A DNA stretch of 12,583 bases from Chitinivibrionales bacterium. GTDB taxonomy: Bacteria; Fibrobacterota; Chitinivibrionia; Chitinivibrionales; WJKA01. The stretch's first letter is position 1, and each line of letters starts with the position of its first letter. Both the position numbers and the translations under genes were made by a program. Positions 7,161 to 12,583 of this stretch are shown piece by piece. The notes under the pieces are model-generated. The model saw nothing but the letters and a program-made list of their open reading frames with translations, did no database searches and was not told the DNA's origin. The stretch lies in the NCBI GenBank assembly GCA_014729375.1, contig WJKA01000346.1, positions 1 through 12,583 on the forward strand, read 5' to 3'.

Positions 7161-8180
7161 ATGTCTACTCGACAAAATTTATCAAAATTTCTCATTTATT
7201 TATTTGCACTATATCATTGTTGCTTTTCTGCGGGAGATGCCTGCAACGGACTCAGAAAGCTTTATGAAAACAGAATGCACATAGTGGAGCTTTATAATAG
7301 ATGCGAGCCAACGCATTTGGGCAAAGTGGTTGTGCCTTGTGGAGGTGAAAAAAATATCTTTAAGTCTTTTCTGGGTAAATCGTATAGTGAATGGCAAGAC
7401 AGTTCCAGCTATCTTATTAAGTCATATTTTCACATTTGCGTTATTTCTTACAAAATCGAGGGCAACAAAAGTAATCTGCTAACCGACAGCATATTAATTG
7501 ACATAGCAATCTGCTTTCTATCAGATACATCTTCAAAGAGGAAATCTATATCCGATATCGGCTGGAAAGTTATTTTTGAGCATGTACCTTATGAATTAAT
7601 ATGGAAAAACAGCATAAAGATTCAGGATGCGCTGGAAAAAGCCGATTTTGAAAAAAGTAAAAAGATTTATGCATATTTGCTGACCGACCTGCCCGATTCC
7701 ACTAAAGCCGGATATAAAGAGATAGAATATTTACCGCTTTATCTCAAGGCAAGGCTTGGCATTGACAGTGCTGAAGACAAATTGATTGAGCAATATGCTA
7801 GCGCACAATCCTATCAGAAAAAGAAAAAGCTTGTAGAAGAACTTATTTATGTTGGATCAGAAAAATGTTTAAAGCATTTAATAAAAGGCTTTAATGAGCC
7901 GTTTTTCGCCGGAACTAAGAGGTGTCTGGCAGAATCAATCCGGTTGCCGATAATTGAAGGCTTGCAAAAGCATTACTATACAGTTCCCGAGCTGAATGAG
8001 GAGTTCAGAATATTTCTTGGCTTAAAAGGAAGAAAGCAGAACGCCAACAATGCCGAAATGGTGACTGCATATCTGGAAAAATTCAAGAAGTGGGCGAAAA
8101 CGGAATTCGGCATCGAGCCTGAGGATCCCGATCCTGAACCGCTTTTGTTCAGGCCATGCATGGATGTTCTTTTTAGATAA
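7161..8180 (+). CDS. Secreted Cys-rich protein of unknown function, paralog 2
   Basis: A 339-residue protein from ATG 7161; TTG 7155 in the same frame is an alternative start. No Shine-Dalgarno is visible upstream (the sequence there is CCCCCCAGCTTGC), unlike the two preceding genes. The N-terminus has a basic start (STRQNLSK), a hydrophobic run, then CCFSAGD as a likely cleavage region. The C-terminal part (LKARLG...IEPEDP) is clearly related to the previous gene, with conserved CLK and CLAES/CLKES cysteines, so the two come from an old tandem duplication that has diverged strongly. The end is unlike paralog 1: a Pro/Asp-rich tail (PEDPDPEPLLF). Stop TAA overlaps a possible small ORF as TAATG. 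Confidence 0.75.
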   Translation: MSTRQNLSKFLIYLFALYHCCFSAGDACNGLRKLYENRMHIVELYNRCEPTHLGKVVVPCGGEKNIFKSFLGKSYSEWQDSSSYLIKSYFHICVISYKIEGNKSNLLTDSILIDIAICFLSDTSSKRKSISDIGWKVIFEHVPYELIWKNSIKIQDALEKADFEKSKKIYAYLLTDLPDSTKAGYKEIEYLPLYLKARLGIDSAEDKLIEQYASAQSYQKKKKLVEELIYVGSEKCLKHLIKGFNEPFFAGTKRCLAESIRLPIIEGLQKHYYTVPELNEEFRIFLGLKGRKQNANNAEMVTAYLEKFKKWAKTEFGIEPEDPDPEPLLFRPCMDVLFR

Positions 8181-8348
8181 TGATATTTGAGAACTCCAAA
8201 CCTGTTCTCCAAAAAGAACGCCTTGAAAAGAAGTTGGAGCATGAATGTGATGAGGAGCTTAAAACAAACGTCCAATGGTTCCGCACTGGCAAAAAAGCTC
8301 CGTGAGGAGAGCGATTTCAAAACAGTGGATCCCTTGAGTTTACGGTAA
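8180..8348 (+). pseudogene. Small ORF split between two frames at an A6 run
   Basis: ATG 8180 shares its A with the stop of paralog 2 (TAATG). It reads 41 residues, MIFENSKPVLQKERLEKKL then a charged helical stretch and VQWFRTGKKAP, and stops at 8303-8305. Just before the stop is a run of six A (8291-8296). One A fewer would continue the frame as KKLREESDFKTVDPLSLR to TAA 8346-8348, about 55 residues in total, with a natural-looking helical composition. This may be a broken gene, a homopolymer switch, a sequencing error, or chance. No ribosome site is visible, and the family is not recognised. After 8348 nothing further is seen before thiE. Confidence 0.35.
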
Positions 8349-8416
8349 ACCGGCTGCAGAAGGATAAGGGACAGAGGGAAATATTAGATTATAGCAATCG
8401 TCTGTTCGTCTCCTGC

Positions 8417-9100
8417 TCAAATTGATTTACCTGGTGAGTTTGATATCAACAGTTCCCGTATTATTCCCAGTACTTCCCCCGGCTTCTCTGCATTCATAAG
8501 CTGCCGCACCATGCAGAAATTGCGTGCGCCGCTTTTGAGCACCTCGCTCAGATTTGTCAGGTCGATCCCGCCGATAACCACGGCCGGGACCGTGGCGATT
8601 TCCAGCATGGCTTTCATGCCATCAATACCGATAACCGGATCGGGATTTTTTTTGGTTGGCGTGGCATACACCGGACCGATTCCGATATAGTCGGGCTTGA
8701 GCGCACAGGCGTTCCGGGTCTGTTCGGGCGAGTGGGTCGATATGCCGATAAGTGCATCGGGGCCGACAATCTTTCTGGTTTTTTTAAAGGAGAGGTCATC
8801 CTGACCGATATGAACGCCGTCTGCACCAATTTCAGCGGCGATATGCGGATAATCGTTGATAATCAGTTTTGTTGAGGTGCCCTGTGTAATCTTTTTCATG
8901 GCCCGTGCGGTTGTTTCAACCGCCGACTCGGGAGCATCCTTTATTCTGAGCTGGACAAAGGGTATGTGATGTTCCACCAGAAGTCCGGTCATGTGTTCAT
9001 AGCCGTAGCGCGGATTGGTGAGGACCGCATACAAACCGAAATTGTCGTTAATTTTCAAAACAGGTTCCTTTCTTTGTAGACATTCCGGTAGAACTGTCAC
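8417..9100 (-). CDS. thiE: Thiamine-phosphate synthase
   Basis: It joins HMP-pyrophosphate and thiazole phosphate into thiamine monophosphate in the cytoplasm. The family motifs are present in order: FGLYAVLTNPR near the N-terminus, VQLRIKD, the pyrophosphate/Mg-binding NDYPHIAAEIGADGVHIGQD, GISTHS, the YIGIGPVYATPTKK loop, and AVVIGGI near the C-terminus. Length is 227 residues from GTG 9100, slightly long for the family (about 205-215). TTG 9058, 14 codons in, has a better ribosome site (AAAGGA about 7 nt upstream) and gives a more usual 213 residues. The GTG overlaps the stop of the MutY-like gene by 4 nt (GTGA), indicating coupled translation. No other thiamine genes are in view. Confidence 0.92.
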   Translation of the reverse strand: MTVLPECLQRKEPVLKINDNFGLYAVLTNPRYGYEHMTGLLVEHHIPFVQLRIKDAPESAVETTARAMKKITQGTSTKLIINDYPHIAAEIGADGVHIGQDDLSFKKTRKIVGPDALIGISTHSPEQTRNACALKPDYIGIGPVYATPTKKNPDPVIGIDGMKAMLEIATVPAVVIGGIDLTNLSEVLKSGARNFCMVRQLMNAEKPGEVLGIIRELLISNSPGKSI

Positions 9101-9915
9101 GCAATACTGATTTCCCCTTTTTTACTGCTTACAAGCCTGTCCCTGATCAAGTCATCGAGCGCGGAGAGTATGCTCGATTCCTCTTTGTCTATGCAAGCGA
9201 TAAGCTGTTTCTGCGTGAGAGATTTTTCTTTCAGCAGTGTTTTCAGGACCATCCCCCGGACCTGCCGATGAGAACCTTCAAACCGGGACTGCTTTGCATA
9301 CTGTGCGCTTTTCCGGGAGGGATTGGGATAGTTCCGCTTGAGCATGACACCGTAATCCATCAGGGCATTGTACCATTTGCACGGATTTTTTTTGTCGAGG
9401 ACCTGTTCTGCGAGTGCTGCGACCTCCTTGTCGTCAACATTTTTCATTGTCCCGAAAAATTCGTGAATAAAGACCGTACGGATATTGGTTTCGATAAACA
9501 CAACGGGTTTATTGAATGCGAATGCGGATATTGATGAGGCCGTTGCTATTCCGATACCGGGCAATGCAAGAAGACCTTCGAGTGAATCGGGCAGCATACC
9601 GTTGTGCAGGTCAACGACCTGGTGCGCAAGTTTTTTGAGTGACAGCGCGCGCCGGTTGTAGCCGAGTCCGTGCCAGAAAGAGAGCACGGTATTGAGCGGC
9701 GCGGCTGCAAGGGCGCTGAAATCTGGAAATGCACAAATAAAGTGCCTGTATTTTGGTATCACCCGGTCGACCTGTGTCTGTTGAAGCATGATTTCCGATA
9801 CGACGATGCGGTAGGGATCGCAGGTGCTGCGCCAGGGCAGGTCCCGCTTGTGCGCGGCATAGTGGCAATAGATTTTTTTTCTGAATGCCGTGATGGTCCT
9901 CCGGGAGAGCTTCAT
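9097..9915 (-). CDS. MutY-like HhH-GPD DNA glycosylase without Fe-S cluster cysteines
   Basis: A 272-residue protein of the HhH-GPD superfamily, whose members remove damaged or mispaired bases. It keeps the MutY-type N-terminus: RDLPWR (24-29), DPYRIVVSEIMLQQTQV with the catalytic-type Glu41, GLGYNRRA (83-90), and the helix-hairpin-helix LPGIG (118-122). Three features depart from MutY. The catalytic Asp of the LDGNV motif is Glu142 in FIETNIRTV. The four Cys of the Fe-S loop are absent; that region reads PNPSRKSAQYAKQSRFEGS. The C-terminal NUDIX-like 8-oxoG recognition domain is missing, replaced by a short winged-helix-like segment (about 225-272). It is thus a minimal relative of MutY and its substrate cannot be assigned. 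It overlaps the upstream gene by 4 nt (ATGA) and thiE by 4 nt. Confidence 0.85.
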   Translation of the reverse strand: MKLSRRTITAFRKKIYCHYAAHKRDLPWRSTCDPYRIVVSEIMLQQTQVDRVIPKYRHFICAFPDFSALAAAPLNTVLSFWHGLGYNRRALSLKKLAHQVVDLHNGMLPDSLEGLLALPGIGIATASSISAFAFNKPVVFIETNIRTVFIHEFFGTMKNVDDKEVAALAEQVLDKKNPCKWYNALMDYGVMLKRNYPNPSRKSAQYAKQSRFEGSHRQVRGMVLKTLLKEKSLTQKQLIACIDKEESSILSALDDLIRDRLVSSKKGEISIA

Positions 9916-10364
9916 GCAGCAGGTCCCAGTGTCAAAAGCTCAAGACCGCAATCCGGATCTTTTATCCGCGCGGCATTTATTCCGGTAATTTCCAGCACAA
10001 CAACCTCATCGATAAGCCAGCACTCGGCGGCGATTCGCGGGCAGCCGACCAGCGGGCTGCGGCCCCGTCCCATCCCAGCGTGAAGATGCAGTGAGGGCCT
10101 GTTTTCGCCGGCAGGAAACAAGGTCCCCACGGCAAGAACCTCACGAGGCTCCTCAAACCGTTCGATCATCACATCGGGGGGCATGCTCACCGGCGTTTCC
10201 GGGCCAACTACCACACCCCCGTTTTTCATCCCGCCGATAATCCAGATAACTGCATTGTCGATTTTTTCCGTCGCGGCAATGCATTCTATGCATTCATAAA
10301 TATCATCACCATCCTCTAACCTGGCCACAACCACCCGTCCGGTTTTTCCCGAAGAATATTTCAT
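9912..10364 (-). CDS. PPC/DUF296-domain protein
   Basis: A 150-residue single-domain protein. It shows the PPC pattern: RVVVARLEDGDDIYECI near the start, the IIGGMKNGGV turn (42-51), VLAVGTLFP (76-84), and the metal-binding type HLHAGMGRG (93-101), followed by VGCPR where many members have GGH. The GC variant also occurs in a bacterial/archaeal subgroup, as far as I recall, and Cys could still bind metal. Then comes the closing strand LIDEVVVLEI. PPC domains occur in plant AT-hook proteins and in stand-alone prokaryotic proteins of largely unknown role; there is no AT-hook here. Ribosome site AAAGG (10373-10377 on the reverse strand) is well placed. It is first in the PPC, MutY-like, thiE operon. 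Confidence 0.85.
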   Translation of the reverse strand: MKYSSGKTGRVVVARLEDGDDIYECIECIAATEKIDNAVIWIIGGMKNGGVVVGPETPVSMPPDVMIERFEEPREVLAVGTLFPAGENRPSLHLHAGMGRGRSPLVGCPRIAAECWLIDEVVVLEITGINAARIKDPDCGLELLTLGPAA

Positions 10365-10385
10365 ATTTACATCCTTTGCACTGTT

Positions 10386-10415
10386 ATGATATAATGTAAC
10401 TGATGTATATTACAA
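10386..10415 (-). promoter_or_regulatory. Candidate promoter of the PPC, MutY-like, thiE operon
   Basis: On the reverse strand TTGTAA (10410-10415), 18 nt, TATCAT (10386-10391). The predicted start near 10379 gives a 15-nt leader that just includes the ribosome site. Its -10 overlaps that of the opposite promoter at 10387-10395, so the two directions may compete. Confidence 0.4.
10387..10395 (+). promoter_or_regulatory. Extended -10 promoter for the + strand small ORF
   Basis: TGATATAAT is a perfect extended -10 (TGN plus TATAAT). No good -35 is found (TTACAT at 17 nt spacing is poor), which extended -10 promoters tolerate. It lies 62 nt before ATG 10458. Confidence 0.45.
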
Positions 10416-10457
10416 AACTACCGCAGCAAATTTCTTACTTCAACCCAATTCTTTGTC

Positions 10458-10640
10458 ATGTTTAATAAAAATAAAAGACGCTCGTGGTATTGGCGCGCTT
10501 TTGCCGCTCTGCTTTTTGCCGGATTTGTTTACTGGCTTGCCCGCTTTTTCCTTCACTCGGCATCCAGAGAGTTGAAAAACTCGGAAAACGGCAAAAACAG
10601 AAAAGCCGGGGCCCGGTATCGCGAAGCCATGTTCGTATAG
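10458..10640 (+). CDS. Possible small single-helix membrane protein
   Basis: A 60-residue frame: very basic N-terminus (MFNKNKRRSWYWR), one hydrophobic helix at about 15-32 (AALLFAGFVYWLARFF), then a basic, polar tail rich in Lys, Arg and Asn. The positive N-terminus suggests an N-in orientation with little outside. It follows the extended -10 at 10387. There is no recognisable Shine-Dalgarno, and overlapping frames are also open in this GC-richer stretch, so it may be chance. If real, function unknown. Confidence 0.4.
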   Translation: MFNKNKRRSWYWRAFAALLFAGFVYWLARFFLHSASRELKNSENGKNRKAGARYREAMFV

Positions 10641-10653
10641 TCCCGCCGCAGAC

Positions 10654-10678
10654 AACTCCTCCAGGCGCTCCCGGAGTT
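10654..10678. repeat. Inverted repeat after the small ORF
   Basis: AACTCC (10654-10659) and GGAGTT (10673-10678) around 13 bases. No T-run follows, so a weak or factor-dependent terminator at best. Confidence 0.3.
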
Positions 10679-10702
10679 CCCTGGCGTGACACTATCTTCA
10701 TA

Positions 10703-10732
10703 TTGACAACTCACACCTTTTGGTGTTACAAT
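10703..10732 (+). promoter_or_regulatory. Strong sigma70-type promoter with an internal dyad operator
   Basis: TTGACA (10703-10708, perfect), 18 nt, TACAAT (10727-10732, 5/6) with TGT before it, so also an extended -10. Between the boxes lies the perfect dyad ACACC-TTTT-GGTGT (10713-10726), an ideal place for a repressor that blocks polymerase. It should transcribe the gene at 10829, with a leader of about 90 nt. Confidence 0.7.
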
Positions 10733-10748
10733 GGTTATACATACTGTG

Positions 10749-10794
10749 CCGGGTAAAATCGCCAGGGAAAAGCACGAGCTTTTTTCCAACCCGG
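10749..10794 (+). other. Nested stem-loop in the leader of the gene at 10829
   Basis: Outer arms CCGGGT (10749-10754) and ACCCGG (10789-10794), inner arms AAAAGC (10768-10773) and GCTTTT (10778-10783) around ACGA. The structure lies wholly inside the predicted transcript leader. It matches no riboswitch or leader family that I recognise and is not a standard terminator because no U-run follows the outer stem. Confidence 0.4.
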
Positions 10795-10828
10795 TCAAAA
10801 ACCGTTTTTCACTCCGGTAATATCGTTT

Positions 10829-11386
10829 ATGGCCAGAAATAATTTCATCGGATCCACAAAAAACCAGTTCAGAAAAAAAAGCGAAGTCGTTTCCGGGATG
10901 AATAAAAAGCTCGCATCAGGTAAGGATGTTGTCGCTTCGTTTGAAAAGCAGGTGAAAGCAAAGAAAGCCTCGGTGATTATAGCGTATGTAGTTTTTTATA
11001 CCATTTTTTTGACAATCGGTTTTGTGACAGCACGTTATCTCAATTTTGAAAGCAGAGAAGAAATCCTGGAAAAGATGAATAAATTTGTTGAGCCGGTAAA
11101 AAGCATGGAGAAAGATTTTGCAGCCGATAAGCTGTCACCGGACCAGTATGCCCGATATCTCTCCTCTATGCTTGTGCATGCCGATCGCGTCCCCGAAAAA
11201 TATAAGCAGGGGGTGCCGCGATTCACCAGGGAAGAAATCTATGCGAAACTGAAATCATTATGGCCGATGCTGCTTGATCAGACAAAAAAGGAGATTAAAA
11301 ACGATTTGCCTGCGCTTTTTTCTCCTGATACTAAACAGAAGGTACGTAGCGATACCACGAAATCGGTCCCGGAAAGCGCACTGTAG
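10829..11386 (+). CDS. One-helix membrane protein of unknown function
   Basis: A 185-residue protein. A basic N-terminal region (1-46, rich in Lys) precedes one membrane helix at about 48-68 (SVIIAYVVFYTIFLTIGFV). A long charged, mainly helical part follows (71-185) with EEILEKMNKFVEPVKSMEK and a KKEIKNDLPALF segment. No signal cleavage site, so the basic side is probably cytoplasmic and the C-terminal domain periplasmic. It has its own strong promoter and a terminator candidate just after it, so it looks like a single-gene unit upstream of the pilin genes; a link to type IV pili is only positional. No Shine-Dalgarno is clear. I do not recognise the family. Confidence 0.75.
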   Translation: MARNNFIGSTKNQFRKKSEVVSGMNKKLASGKDVVASFEKQVKAKKASVIIAYVVFYTIFLTIGFVTARYLNFESREEILEKMNKFVEPVKSMEKDFAADKLSPDQYARYLSSMLVHADRVPEKYKQGVPRFTREEIYAKLKSLWPMLLDQTKKEIKNDLPALFSPDTKQKVRSDTTKSVPESAL

Positions 11387-11415
11387 CAGCACAGGGTCAT
11401 ACTAATAATATGTAT

Positions 11416-11439
11416 AACGGAAACAAGAATTCCGTTTTT
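11416..11439 (+). terminator. Intrinsic terminator candidate after the membrane-protein gene
   Basis: AACGGAA (11416-11422) and TTCCGTT (11430-11436) form a 7-bp stem with a 7-nt loop, followed by TTT, giving five T in a row at 11435-11439. It lies 30 nt after the stop at 11386. The T-run is short, so it may be partial. Confidence 0.55.
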
Positions 11440-11466
11440 CGGAGAAGCGAACGGGTATGCTATAAT
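11438..11466 (+). promoter_or_regulatory. Extended -10 promoter of the minor-pilin genes
   Basis: TGCTATAAT (11458-11466) is a perfect extended -10. TTCGGA (11438-11443) is a 3/6 -35 at 17 nt. It is 71 nt before the preferred pilin start at 11537. It directly abuts the terminator, as expected where one unit ends and the next begins. Confidence 0.55.
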
Positions 11467-11536
11467 CGACAGAAAGAACCATGCCTGTAGCGTACCATAT
11501 TTCATGTTTTCCGGTTTTCGGAAAGGATCCGCTCAA

Positions 11537-11890
11537 ATGAAAGCAAACAACCGAAGCGGTTTTACGCTCGTAGAAATCATTATTGCAATGTTCATTTTAA
11601 CGCTCGTTGCTTTTGGTCTTCATGGCTATCTTTTTTCCTTTATTCAATCAAATAAAAATTCCAAAGATATCTCCATGGCAACCTCACTCGGCAACCAGAA
11701 GCTTGAAAGCCTTCGATCAACACCCTACGATGAGATTGAAAGTGATAGTGATATAGCGAAAAACAAGTACTACCGCGTATGGGAGATAGCTTCCGATGAT
11801 AACAAAAAGACTATCGATCTGACCGTGGCCTGGCCGCAGGAAACCGGGTCTCATCATGTCAAGCTGTCAACAATCATTGCCAGACCATAA
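11537..11890 (+). CDS. Type IV minor pilin, PilV/GspI-like
   Basis: From ATG 11537 the protein has 117 residues. AAGGA (11523-11527) is 9 nt upstream; ATG 11504 in frame would add 11 residues without a good ribosome site. The N-terminus is a class III prepilin signal: short basic leader KANNRSG, cleaved by prepilin peptidase before FTLVEIIIAMFILTLVAF, with the conserved Glu at +5. The next part, SLGNQKLESLRSTPYDEI, is the 'a..lA..klE.lr' pattern of PilV/GspI minor pilins. The short C-terminal domain ends in a beta-like stretch (TIDLTVAWPQ). Minor pilins prime assembly of type IV pili or type II secretion pseudopili; which one cannot be told here. The PilW-like gene begins 11 nt later. Confidence 0.85.
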   Translation: MKANNRSGFTLVEIIIAMFILTLVAFGLHGYLFSFIQSNKNSKDISMATSLGNQKLESLRSTPYDEIESDSDIAKNKYYRVWEIASDDNKKTIDLTVAWPQETGSHHVKLSTIIARP

Positions 11891-11901
11891 TGGAGATATA
11901 T

Positions 11902-12583
11902 GTGAAAAAACACAATAATGGAGTTACATTAATTGAGCTGGCTGTAACGATTGCCGTCGCAGCAATTGTTGCGGGTGTGGTTGCAAAATTGTATTACAAT
12001 TTCAGTAAGCAGAATCAGCACCAGCGCTCGCTTGCCGAGTTGCGGAGCAATATGACAAGAGTATCAGAGCTTATTGAGCGTGATATCCGGATGACCGGAT
12101 ACGGCATTTCAGGGAATGGCATAGAGGAATTGACTCTGAATGAGGGCAATGATGAAATCCTGCTTGTTTTTGACAATGGTGACGGCACGACATCATTAGC
12201 AGAAGGGCCGTCCAGCGGAGCATCCTGCATCAATGTTGCCGGTCCCGCATTAATCAGGTCGGGACACTGGCTTGCACTTATCGGCGAGGATACCTTATTC
12301 CGTGAAGTTGGTGATATTTCGGGATTTTCGCAGGAAAACTGCAATATCCCGCTTACCGAGCCGCTTCCTACGCCATCCGGGCTTGAAGCCGGGGATGGTG
12401 TTACGGTTCTGGCCGGGGTGGAATATTATATCGCTGATGATAATGACGGCGGTACATCGTTTGTCAGAAAGAAAAACGGCAAAGAGATGAGGATTCCGTA
12501 TATATCAAAGCTTGAGATAATTCCCAGGGATGGGTCGGGAAATGATCTCTCGTCTGAATTTGAAAATACGCGCTCGGTAAGCA
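11902..12583 (+). CDS. Type IV pilus minor pilin, PilW-like (partial, runs off the window)
   Basis: An open frame of 227 codons without a stop before the end. I prefer GTG 11902 because GGAG (11892-11895) is 6 nt upstream; ATG 11890, which shares its A with the previous stop (TAATG), is in frame and adds four residues. Leader KKHNNG is followed by VTLIELAVTIAVAAIVAGVV: prepilin cleavage before Val instead of the usual Phe, Glu at +5 kept. The helix continues with RSNMTRVSELIERDIRMTGYG, the typical 'l..dlRmAGYg' signature of PilW, then a beta-rich domain with two Cys about 40 residues apart. It sits directly after the PilV-like gene, as pilV-pilW do in minor-pilin operons; pilX and pilY1-like genes would be expected beyond the window. 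Confidence 0.85.
   Translation, partial: MKKHNNGVTLIELAVTIAVAAIVAGVVAKLYYNFSKQNQHQRSLAELRSNMTRVSELIERDIRMTGYGISGNGIEELTLNEGNDEILLVFDNGDGTTSLAEGPSSGASCINVAGPALIRSGHWLALIGEDTLFREVGDISGFSQENCNIPLTEPLPTPSGLEAGDGVTVLAGVEYYIADDNDGGTSFVRKKNGKEMRIPYISKLEIIPRDGSGNDLSSEFENTRSVS

Noticed and set aside
10731..10820. 29-codon frame starting MVIHTVPGK ahead of the membrane-protein gene
   Set aside because: Its ATG overlaps the -10 box, so it would not be in the transcript from that promoter.

Overview
The window looks like chromosomal DNA from a Gram-negative bacterium: lipoprotein and Sec signals, two type IV prepilin-like genes, and a large secreted beta-helix protein with 'choice-of-anchor Q'-style closing motifs. 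A Fibrobacterota/Chitinivibrionia-like source is a guess from this style of secreted protein; nothing in the window fixes the taxonomy. No tRNA, rRNA, insertion sequence or CRISPR array was seen.

Left edge (1-1086): the last 49 codons of a GHMP-family sugar kinase, most like galactokinase, converge on a reverse-strand gene for a secreted or membrane-anchored protein of unknown function with a DUF3157-like motif.

Centre (about 1087-8348): an AT-richer accessory block, all on the + strand. It has a very large parallel beta-helix surface protein, a lipoprotein with a C-terminal metzincin-like HExxH motif, and two diverged paralogous Cys-rich secreted proteins, followed by a small ORF split between two frames. 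The key point is at the start of the beta-helix gene. A good ribosome binding site, an ATG and the first part of a signal peptide (from 1352) are separated from the rest of the gene by a (TC)8 tract at 1371-1386. In this copy the ATG is out of frame with the 931-codon body. Losing one TC unit, or gaining two, would join them into a 979-residue (or 981-residue) protein with a textbook signal peptide. This is how a phase-variable contingency gene is built, and this copy would be in the OFF state. The lipoprotein gene follows at 13 nt and the first paralog overlaps the lipoprotein gene by 22 nt, so the switch may affect the downstream genes through translation or polarity (inference).

Housekeeping block (8417-10364, reverse strand): PPC/DUF296 protein, MutY-like DNA glycosylase and thiamine-phosphate synthase, joined by two 4-nt stop/start overlaps (ATGA, GTGA) and so probably one operon. 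The glycosylase has Glu where MutY has its catalytic Asp, and lacks the Fe-S cysteines and the C-terminal NUDIX-like domain. Overlapping divergent promoters seem to lie at 10386-10415.

Right edge (10458-12583, + strand): a possible small membrane protein; a strong sigma70-type promoter with a perfect dyad between -35 and -10, then a structured leader, ahead of a one-helix membrane protein of unknown function; an intrinsic terminator candidate; an extended -10 promoter; and the start of a type IV pilus minor-pilin operon (PilV-like, then PilW-like running off the window).
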